A stretch of 5,227 nt of DNA from Thermoflexales bacterium (GTDB lineage Bacteria > Chloroflexota > Anaerolineae > S140-20): NCBI GenBank assembly GCA_015484715.1, contig WFUY01000551.1, forward strand, positions 1-5,227, in the 5' to 3' direction. Under the pieces are notes generated by a model. The model ran no database searches. It was not told where the DNA came from and saw only the letters and a program-made list of their open reading frames with translations. The position numbers and the translations under genes are program-made. Each line of letters begins with the position of its first letter. Positions within the stretch are counted from its first letter, which is position 1. Shown here one piece after another: positions 1-4,647 of this stretch.

Positions 1-243
1 CTCCCCGGCATGACGGAGCTGGCGACGAGCTTTATGAGGAGCTGGATGCAGAAGGCCAACATCCCTACCGTCGCCGAAATGGTGGAGATGTGCGTGGAGA
101 TGGGGGTCAACCTCCACGCCTGCGCCACGACGATGGGGGTGATGAACGTGGCCCAGGAGGACCTCATCGAAGGGGTCTCCTGCCTGGGAGCTACCGGTTT
201 CCTCGACTTCGCCGCCGAAGCCGATGTCAGCCTCTTCGTCTGA
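1..243 (+). CDS. dsrE2: DsrE2-type DsrE/DsrF-like sulfur carrier, C-terminal 80 residues (5' partial)
   Basis: This is the C-terminal part of a DsrE-superfamily protein. Members carry sulfane sulfur as a persulfide on a conserved cysteine and pass it between TusA-like carriers and the oxidation machinery. The reading frame is open from base 1 and begins Leu-Pro-Gly-Met. That LPGM context is typical of the middle of DsrE2-like proteins, so the ATG at base 10 is probably internal and the real start lies upstream of the window. The visible part has the helix ending NIPTVAEMVEM, then GVNLHAC with the candidate persulfide cysteine at visible residue 41. The DLIEGV segment and the hydrophobic C-terminal strand VSLFV follow. 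Two more cysteines sit at visible residues 31 and 61. DsrE2 proteins usually have an N-terminal membrane region, which cannot be checked here. It lies 57 bases before a second DsrE gene, its apparent paralogue. Assignment to the superfamily is solid; DsrE2 rather than DsrE3 is less sure. Confidence 0.82.
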   Translation, partial: LPGMTELATSFMRSWMQKANIPTVAEMVEMCVEMGVNLHACATTMGVMNVAQEDLIEGVSCLGATGFLDFAAEADVSLFV

Positions 244-288
244 CCCACGCGAGATCCTTTACGTCTTACACCCTACATTCCCCGTGTG

Positions 289-296
289 AGGAGGTG
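289..296 (+). promoter_or_regulatory. Shine-Dalgarno site AGGAGGTG deciding the TTG start of dsrE
   Basis: AGGAGG at 289-294 ends six bases before a TTG at 301. This placement is ideal for a TTG start. A GTG at 286 in the same frame would give five more residues (MRRCP), but it overlaps the ribosome-binding site itself, so 301 is preferred. Confidence 0.75.
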
Positions 297-300
297 CCCT

Positions 301-681
301 TTGGACGAGGACAAGAAGATCCTCTATGTCCAGACCCACGGTGTGGACACGCCGGAGCGCAGCGCGACCCCCTTCTTCCTGGCTGCGGCTGCGGCCGCGA
401 TGGACATCGAGGCTGGCATCTACTTCACGATGAACGGCCCCACCCTGCTGCGCAAGGGCGTCCCGGAAGAGCTCATCGTGCCCAAGGCCGGTGGGGGCGG
501 CGCTCCCCTGGCCCACTTCATCAAACAGGCCCTCGCCGTCGGGGTCAAACTCTACGTCTGCCAGCCCTCCCTGGACCTGCACGGCCTGACGATGGACGAC
601 CTCATTGACGGCGTGGAGATGATCGGCGGAGCGGCCTTCAACGACATGGCCCTGGAAGCGGATGCGGTGGTGGCCTTCTGA
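301..681 (+). CDS. dsrE: DsrE-family sulfur-trafficking protein, TTG start
   Basis: A complete 126-residue cytoplasmic protein of the DsrE/DsrF-like family, about the usual length for a single-domain member. The N-terminal strand is KKILYVQTHG, followed by TPFFLAAAAAAMDIEA, the first helix of the fold. The segment YFTMNGPTLLRKG comes next, then GVKLYVC with Cys87, the only cysteine when translation starts at 301. Cys87 is the presumed persulfide carrier. The C-terminal part (DLIDGVEMIGGAAFNDMALEAD) can be aligned without gaps to the end of the preceding DsrE2-like protein. In sHdr organisms such proteins deliver sulfane sulfur, often with TusA and rhodanese partners, to the Hdr-like complex. 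The partner seen here is lbpA, starting two bases after the stop, so the two are surely co-transcribed. The subtype (DsrE proper versus the sHdr-linked DsrE3 group) cannot be settled by eye. Confidence 0.87.
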   Translation: MDEDKKILYVQTHGVDTPERSATPFFLAAAAAAMDIEAGIYFTMNGPTLLRKGVPEELIVPKAGGGGAPLAHFIKQALAVGVKLYVCQPSLDLHGLTMDDLIDGVEMIGGAAFNDMALEADAVVAF

Positions 682-683
682 CG

Positions 684-1157
684 ATGGGCCGGGTAGCCAT
701 CGTCCGCAACTGCGTCCTGCCCCTGGACCTCTACTACCGGGTCGAAGACCATATCTGGGTCCGCCCGGAGCCCGACGGCAGCGTGACGCTGGGCTTCACC
801 GACGTGGCCCAGACCACGGCCGGCGGGATGCTCCACGTCTCTTACCGTCCCGTGGGCCGCTTCTACCCCCGGGGCAAGGTCGTGGCCTTGGTAGAGAGCG
901 CCAAGTGGCTGGGACCGTTGCGCACCCCCGTCGCCGGCACCCTCATCGCCGTCAACGATGCCCTCCCCCAGGATGCCGGCCTCATCAACCGCAGTCCCTA
1001 CAACCGGGGTTGGATCGCCCGCTTGCAACCGGAGGACCTGGAGGCCGACCTGAGCCGGCTGATCACCGGCGAGGCCGCCGTCGCCGCCTACGAGGCCCTG
1101 ATGGCCCAGAAGGGGCTGGACGATTGCGTCCACTGCGAAGGGTTCGAGATGCCGTAG
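684..1157 (+). CDS. lbpA: Lipoate-binding protein LbpA (GcvH-like) of the sHdr pathway
   Basis: A 157-residue protein of the glycine-cleavage-H/lipoyl-domain family. After a short N-terminal stretch (Cys10, LPLDLYYRVEDHIWVRPE) comes the H-protein-like core LGFTDVAQTTAGGM. The lipoylation site follows at residues 71-77, ESAKWLG, with Lys74 as the modified lysine. PVAGTL at 82-87 completes the hairpin, and LINRSPYNRGW at 100-110 is the conserved C-terminal block of H-proteins. The Lys-Trp-Leu-Gly context differs from normal GcvH and resembles LbpA, the lipoate carrier needed for sHdr-dependent thiosulfate oxidation. No glycine-cleavage genes (gcvT, gcvP) are nearby, while dsrE and hdr genes are. 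The C-terminus carries a CVHC pair (Cys148, Cys151) of unknown role. The ATG at 684 has only a poor upstream ribosome-binding site, so translation is probably coupled to dsrE. Lipoate-attachment enzymes would be expected elsewhere in the genome or cluster. Confidence 0.9.
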   Translation: MGRVAIVRNCVLPLDLYYRVEDHIWVRPEPDGSVTLGFTDVAQTTAGGMLHVSYRPVGRFYPRGKVVALVESAKWLGPLRTPVAGTLIAVNDALPQDAGLINRSPYNRGWIARLQPEDLEADLSRLITGEAAVAAYEALMAQKGLDDCVHCEGFEMP

Positions 1158-1182
1158 CCGTGACCCTCCCCTGTTGAGGACG

Positions 1183-1467
1183 ATGATCGAAGTGCGTGTC
1201 TTCACCCATCCTGTCTGCACAACCTGCCCCACCGCCATTCGCCTGGCCCAGCGCCTGGCCGACGAGAACCCCGACGTCCGGTTGCGCATCGTCAGCCTAG
1301 GCAGCGCCCGAGGCCGGGAGGAGGCCAAGGCCGCCCAGGTCCTCTCCGTCCCCACCGTCTTCGTCGGTTCCACCCGCTTCGTCGGCGTTCCCCCCTGGGA
1401 CGCGATGGTCAAAGCCCTCGCTCAGGCGAGGAGCCGGGCTGGAACGGACATCGGTCAGCGGACTTGA
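1183..1467 (+). CDS. Small thioredoxin/glutaredoxin-fold protein with CTTC active site
   Basis: A 94-residue protein with a minimal thioredoxin fold. The first strand EVRVFTHPVC leads straight into the redox motif C12-T-T-C15-P. A helix follows, then the second strand (VRLRIVSLG) and a cis-proline motif SVPTVFVG with Pro57 facing the active site. A final strand and helix (RFVGVPPWDAMVKALAQA) close the fold. It is shorter than ordinary thioredoxin (about 105 residues) and lacks the WCGPC sequence, so it is closer to the small thioredoxin_3/glutaredoxin-like group. It lies 25 bases after lbpA and before hdrC. A role as thiol reductant or persulfide/disulfide exchanger for DsrE, LbpA or the Hdr complex is inferred from position only. 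The ATG at 1183 is preceded by GAGG three bases away, a tight spacing; a TTG at 1174 would add three residues. Confidence 0.8.
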   Translation: MIEVRVFTHPVCTTCPTAIRLAQRLADENPDVRLRIVSLGSARGREEAKAAQVLSVPTVFVGSTRFVGVPPWDAMVKALAQARSRAGTDIGQRT

Positions 1468-1499
1468 GAACGGATTGAACGGACGGGAAACCACTGCCC

Positions 1500-1529
1500 C
1501 ATCAACGGTTTGTCAAAACCCGTTTGATG
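1500..1529 (+). promoter_or_regulatory. Imperfect palindrome in the 87-base gap upstream of hdrC
   Basis: The arm CATCAACGGTTT (1500-1511) pairs with AAACCCGTTTGATG (1516-1529) across a four-base GTCA loop. This gives 12 base pairs with one unpaired base at about 1519 and one at about 1523. It sits in the only non-coding stretch of the window that is relatively AT-rich, 13 bases before the hdrC Shine-Dalgarno. No T-run follows the right arm, so a classical intrinsic terminator is unlikely. An operator for a dimeric repressor is plausible, since sHdr clusters in other bacteria are controlled by an ArsR-type regulator (sHdrR). An RNA hairpin affecting hdrC translation is the alternative. The symmetry is seen directly; the function is inference. 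Confidence 0.5.
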
Positions 1530-1542
1530 AGGTATTAGGCTG

Positions 1543-1550
1543 AGGAGGTG
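1543..1550 (+). promoter_or_regulatory. Shine-Dalgarno site AGGAGGTG deciding the TTG start of hdrC
   Basis: AGGAGG at 1543-1548 ends six bases before the TTG at 1555. It is the same octamer and the same TTG spacing as in front of dsrE. No ATG or GTG near this site opens the hdrC frame, so it fixes the start at 1555. Confidence 0.8.
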
Positions 1551-1554
1551 AATC

Positions 1555-2262
1555 TTGACCGACTGGAACCCCGGCAAGGTTGTGGACAGGTATCCCGACG
1601 TTCCTTATGAGGAAAAACAGCGCCTCTTCCTGGAGATCAAAGAGGACCCTCGCTACGAGGACTACCTCTACGGGTGCTACGAGTGTGGTATCTGCGTCTC
1701 CGCCTGCCCCTCGGCCCGCTTCTACGACTACAGCCCCCGCGTCATCGCCCAGGCGATGGCCCGCGAGGATGTGGACCGCATCTACGAAATCCTCATCGAG
1801 GACATCTGGAATTGCGCCCAGTGCTTCTCCTGCGTCCGCTGCCCCCGCCACAACAACCCCGGCGGCCTGGTCACGCTGATCCGGGAGGTCGCCGTGCGCA
1901 ACGGCATCCAGGAGACCCGCGATGTCCTCCAGGGCTACAGCCGGGTGATCTACAAGGTGATGCTCAAGGGCAACCAGGTCTCGCCCGACATGCTCCAGCC
2001 CGACTTCTTCCCCGACTGGGGGCCCTGGGTGCGGGAGTTCAGCGAGAACATGCAGGTCTGGCGGCAGGCGATCCCTGTGGACACCCTGCGGGGTGTCACC
2101 GACGCGGCCTGGCGCACCGATGACAAGACGCTGCGCGAACTCTACACCATCTGGTTCGAGACCGGCAACATCGAGATCATCCAGGAGGTGGACGAAGGGC
2201 TCTACGAGCTCCTGGTGGATGTGATGGAAGAAGAGCTGGAGGAATGGGAGGAGGAAGTCTGA
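1555..2262 (+). CDS. hdrC1: sHdr iron-sulfur subunit HdrC1 (two 4Fe-4S motifs)
   Basis: A 235-residue cytoplasmic iron-sulfur protein of the HdrC family, the electron-relay subunit between HdrA and HdrB. The first cluster motif is C41-YE-C44-GI-C47-VSA-C51-P, a standard CX2CX2CX3CP. The second is C87-AQ-C90-FS-C93-VR-C96-P, with two residues instead of the usual three before the last cysteine. The region between is helical (SPRVIAQAMAREDVDRIYEIL), as in other HdrC proteins. A C-terminal region of about 135 residues (100-235) ends in a very acidic tail, EEELEEWEEEV. The fold has no transmembrane segment, unlike membrane HdrE/DsrM-type partners. Its stop codon overlaps the hdrB start by one base (TGATG), so the two are translationally coupled. 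HdrC1 rather than HdrC2 is chosen because hdrB, hdrA and an hdrH-like gene follow in the usual order. Confidence 0.9.
   Translation: MTDWNPGKVVDRYPDVPYEEKQRLFLEIKEDPRYEDYLYGCYECGICVSACPSARFYDYSPRVIAQAMAREDVDRIYEILIEDIWNCAQCFSCVRCPRHNNPGGLVTLIREVAVRNGIQETRDVLQGYSRVIYKVMLKGNQVSPDMLQPDFFPDWGPWVREFSENMQVWRQAIPVDTLRGVTDAAWRTDDKTLRELYTIWFETGNIEIIQEVDEGLYELLVDVMEEELEEWEEEV
2249..2254 (+). promoter_or_regulatory. Shine-Dalgarno site of hdrB inside the hdrC 3' end
   Basis: AGGAGG at 2249-2254 lies seven bases before the ATG at 2262 and is formed by the Glu codons of the acidic HdrC tail. An in-frame ATG at 2244 would lengthen HdrB by six residues (MGGGSL), but it lies upstream of this site and lacks an equally placed one. 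The 2262 start is therefore preferred. Confidence 0.7.
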
Positions 2263-3485
2263 TGGCGACAGCGAACTTCGTTCCCGTCGAGGAGATCCTG
2301 GCCAAGAAATCCCAGCCGGTCCGCCGCGATCCGACCACGGCGCCGACCCACGACCTGCGCGAAGCCCTCTTCGAGTTGGAGGCGAAGGGGGAGTTGATCG
2401 TGCAGCGGGTGCCGGAACCCTACATCGAGGTCACCACCAAGTTCGGTCGCACCAAGAAGATCCCCGTCGAGCACACCTGGCACCACAAGTCCTGCGGCCA
2501 GTGCGGCCACATCCCCGGCTACTCCACTTCCGTCTTCTGGCTGCACCGCCAGTTCGGGCTGGACTACGTGGACCCCACGGACCAGACCTCGTGCACCGGC
2601 TGGAACTACTACGCCTCGGCCACCTCCAACGCCGCCGCCCAGTTGGCCGTGATGTGCCGCAACTTCGCCGCCGCCTACGAGACGGGCTACTACCCCCTCA
2701 TCCACTGCGGCACCAGCTACGGCCACTACAAGGAGGCCCGTGAGGAGCTGATCCACCACAAGGCGCTGCGGGATGAGGTGCGGCGCATCCTGGACAAGCT
2801 GGGCAAGCCCCTCGTCGTCCCTGAAGAGATCGTCCACTACAGCGAGTGGGTGCACGCCATGCGCCACCGCATCGCCGAGCGCCAGATCGTGGACCTGAGC
2901 AGCCTGACGGCCTGCGTCCACCCCGCCTGTCACTACTACAAGATCGTGGCCGAGGATGCCATCTACGACCCCGACATCTACGGCGGGCAGCGCACGGCGA
3001 CGGTCACCGGCCTGCTGGAGACCCTGGGCATCCACGTGGCCGACTACTCCACCTGGTTCGACTGCTGTGGCTTCGGCTTCCGCCACGTCCTGGTCCAGCG
3101 GGACTTCACCCGCTCCTTCGCCGTCCTGCGCAAGATCGAGGTGATGAAGAACGAGGTGGACCCCGACCTGGTGGTGACCCACGATACCGGCTGCGTGACG
3201 ACGCTGGATAAGAGCCAGTTCGCCGCCAAGGCCCACCAGCGCCAGGTCGGCGTGCCCGTCCTCTCCGACGCCCAGGTGGCGGCCCTGGCGATGGGGGCCC
3301 ACCCCTTCCGCGTCCTTCAGCTTCACTGGCACTCGACCGACTGGCGTCCGATGCTGGAGAAGCTGGGCATTGACTGGCAGCGCCACTGGGAGGAGTTCGA
3401 GGCCGACCTGGACGCCATCCGGCGGGGCGAGAAGGCGGGCCTGACCTGGGAGGATGCCGACACGCCCATCGCCGTGGCCGCTTGA
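2262..3485 (+). CDS. hdrB1: sHdr subunit HdrB1 (CCG-domain protein, degenerate cluster motifs)
   Basis: A 407-residue HdrB-family protein. In methanogens HdrB binds two non-cubane 4Fe-4S clusters through two CX31-39CCX35-36CXXC (CCG) motifs. Here the C-terminal motif runs C223 (HPACHYYK), C268-C269-G (FDCCGFGF) and C311 (DTGC). Position 314, where the last cysteine should be, is Thr. The N-terminal motif runs C78 (KSCGQCGH), then S110-C111 in place of CC (TSCTGW), then C149 (HCGTS), with Ser152 at the last ligand place. C78 and S110 are 31 residues apart, and C111 and C149 are 37 apart, so the spacing is preserved although ligands are lost. Other cysteines are C81, C132 and C218. About 75 N-terminal and 60 C-terminal residues flank the domains, making it longer than methanogen HdrB (about 300). 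VVPEEIVHYSEWVHAMRHRI and the SCGQCGHIPGY region fit my memory of the sHdrB1 type. It probably forms the substrate site of the complex. Confidence 0.9.
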   Translation: MATANFVPVEEILAKKSQPVRRDPTTAPTHDLREALFELEAKGELIVQRVPEPYIEVTTKFGRTKKIPVEHTWHHKSCGQCGHIPGYSTSVFWLHRQFGLDYVDPTDQTSCTGWNYYASATSNAAAQLAVMCRNFAAAYETGYYPLIHCGTSYGHYKEAREELIHHKALRDEVRRILDKLGKPLVVPEEIVHYSEWVHAMRHRIAERQIVDLSSLTACVHPACHYYKIVAEDAIYDPDIYGGQRTATVTGLLETLGIHVADYSTWFDCCGFGFRHVLVQRDFTRSFAVLRKIEVMKNEVDPDLVVTHDTGCVTTLDKSQFAAKAHQRQVGVPVLSDAQVAALAMGAHPFRVLQLHWHSTDWRPMLEKLGIDWQRHWEEFEADLDAIRRGEKAGLTWEDADTPIAVAA

Positions 3486-3524
3486 GCACCTGTGAAACTG
3501 CGCCCATCACGAAGACAGACCGGC

Positions 3525-3530
3525 AGGAGG
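3525..3530 (+). promoter_or_regulatory. Shine-Dalgarno site of hdrA
   Basis: AGGAGG, continuing into GGAG, ends five bases before the ATG at 3536. It rules out the in-frame TTG at 3482, which would add 18 residues of non-homologous appearance and has no ribosome-binding site of its own. The 50-base hdrB-hdrA gap shows nothing else recognisable. Confidence 0.75.
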
Positions 3531-3535
3531 GGAGT

Positions 3536-4588
3536 ATGTCTCAAGGCAAGGTGTTGATCATCGGAGGGGGGCCGGCCGGCCTGGAGGCGGCCCGCACGGT
3601 GGCCGATCTGGGCTACCCCGTCGTCCTGGTGGAAAAGCGAGACCGCCTCGGCGGCACCCCCGACGCCGTTCACTACGCCCAGCTTACCCACCACTTTCGG
3701 GATGCCGGAGAGGTGATGGCCGAGCTGGTCGCCGCCATCACCGACAACCCCAACGTCGAGGTGCTCACCGACAGCCAGGTGGTGGCCTGTGAGGGTGAGG
3801 CGGGGAACTTCCGGGTGACGGTGCAGAACGGGGCCGGCCCCAAGACGGTGGAAGCGGGGGCCATCATCGTCGCCACCGGCTTTCAGCACTTCGACCCCGG
3901 TCGGGAGACCCAGTACTACAACTACTACTCCTTCCCCGACGTCATCACCATCGCCGACCTGGAGGGGATGCTGAGGGCTCACCAGGTCGTCCGGCCTTCC
4001 AACGGGGAGACGCCGGAGCGGATCGCCTTCATCCAGTGCGTCGGCTCCCGGGACCGGCAGATCGGCAACGAGTTCTGCTCCAAGGTCTGCTGCGGCATCG
4101 CCAGCAAGCAGGCCATCGAGATCAAGCGGCTCCTGCCCGACAGCCGGGTCTTCATCTTCTACATTGACATGCGGATGTACGGCTACTGGGAGAACGAACT
4201 CTACTGGCCGGCCCAGGAACAGTACAAGGTCAACTACATCAAGGGGTTGGTGAGCGAGATCCTGCCCAAGGGAGACCGGCTCCTCATCCGGGGCGAGGAC
4301 ACGACGATGGGCCGGCCAATGGAGGTGACGGTGGACTTGGTGGTCCTCTCCGTCGGGATGGAGCCCAGCACCGGCACCCGGGCGATGGCGGGGCTCCTGG
4401 GGCTGGAGCAGAACAAGTACGGCTACATCGCCGCCGGCGGACCGACGGGTGTGGACCCCGTCGCCACCTCCCGGCCCGGCATCTTCGTCGCCGGGGCCGC
4501 CGCCGGACCCGCCGACCTGGACGATTCCTTCTCGATGGCCGGGCTGGCCGCCGCCCGGGCCATCGCCACCCTCCGCCGCGCCGGGTGA
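3536..4588 (+). CDS. hdrA: sHdr flavoprotein HdrA, short form (FAD plus one 4Fe-4S)
   Basis: A 350-residue flavoprotein, the size expected of sHdrA and about half of methanogen HdrA. The N-terminus is a Rossmann FAD site, VLIIGGGPAGLEAAR (6-20), with the ribose-binding acidic residue Glu33 in LVEKRDRLGG. ATGF at 113-116 is the second FAD-contact motif, and GIFVAGAAAGP at 315-325 is the C-terminal one. The HdrA-specific iron-sulfur motif is C168-VGSR, C181, C185-C186, spaced CX12CX3CC, as I recall for methanogen HdrA. The other cysteine is C85. The ferredoxin-like insertions and tails of methanogen HdrA are absent, so the protein has one cluster and one FAD. Published sHdrA proteins have this same layout. 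It likely mediates two-electron chemistry with electrons leaving through HdrC. It is cytoplasmic, with no signal or membrane segment. The next gene starts 59 bases downstream. Confidence 0.93.
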   Translation: MSQGKVLIIGGGPAGLEAARTVADLGYPVVLVEKRDRLGGTPDAVHYAQLTHHFRDAGEVMAELVAAITDNPNVEVLTDSQVVACEGEAGNFRVTVQNGAGPKTVEAGAIIVATGFQHFDPGRETQYYNYYSFPDVITIADLEGMLRAHQVVRPSNGETPERIAFIQCVGSRDRQIGNEFCSKVCCGIASKQAIEIKRLLPDSRVFIFYIDMRMYGYWENELYWPAQEQYKVNYIKGLVSEILPKGDRLLIRGEDTTMGRPMEVTVDLVVLSVGMEPSTGTRAMAGLLGLEQNKYGYIAAGGPTGVDPVATSRPGIFVAGAAAGPADLDDSFSMAGLAAARAIATLRRAG

Positions 4589-4647
4589 CCCTTCGGCCCT
4601 GCCCGGCCCGGACCGATCACCGGCCCGCACGAGCCCTGGGAGCCGCG
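4589..4647 (+). other. Spacer between hdrA and hdrH; GGGAG ribosome-binding site at 4638-4642
   Basis: This 59-base, very GC-rich spacer contains CGGCCC three times (4594, 4604 and 4621), with no clear hairpin-plus-T-run terminator. GGGAG at 4638-4642 lies five bases before the ATG at 4648. The hdrH frame is open back through the spacer to a GTG at 4585 that overlaps the hdrA stop (GTGA). A longer start is therefore possible but has no ribosome-binding site. Confidence 0.5.

Noticed and set aside
10..243. Complete 77-residue gene starting at the ATG at base 10
   Set aside because: The frame is open to base 1 with Leu-Pro-Gly before the Met, as in the interior of DsrE2-like proteins, and the first half of the fold is missing, so it is a 5'-truncated gene.
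684..1157. Glycine-cleavage H protein (GcvH) of glycine metabolism
   Set aside because: The lipoylation context ESAKWLG, the CxxC tail and the dsrE/hdr neighbours point to LbpA, and no gcvT or gcvP is present.
552..1412. Minus-strand open frame of 286 residues opposite dsrE, lbpA and the thioredoxin gene
   Set aside because: The plus-strand genes have clear family motifs throughout; this frame has none and no ribosome-binding site worth noting.
1510..1538. Sigma-70-like pair TTGTCA - 17 bases - TATTAG upstream of hdrC
   Set aside because: The spacing is ideal, but the transcript would start at about 1545, inside the Shine-Dalgarno, and would lose it. The -10 matches only four of six bases. 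It is not called as a promoter, though it overlaps the palindrome.
1555..4588. Methanogen-type electron-bifurcating HdrABC
   Set aside because: HdrA is only 350 residues and lacks the extra ferredoxin domains, HdrB lacks complete CCG motifs, and lbpA and dsrE genes are adjacent.
2202..4630. Long minus-strand open frames (394 residues at 2202-3386 and 435 residues at 3323-4630)
   Set aside because: They lie antisense to hdrB and hdrA and their translations are rich in Gly, Val, His, Arg and Asp with no motif. They are shadows caused by high GC at third codon positions.
4589..4630. Terminator after hdrA from the GC-rich CGGCCC repeats
   Set aside because: The copies are mainly direct repeats, no T-run follows, and the next gene continues the operon.
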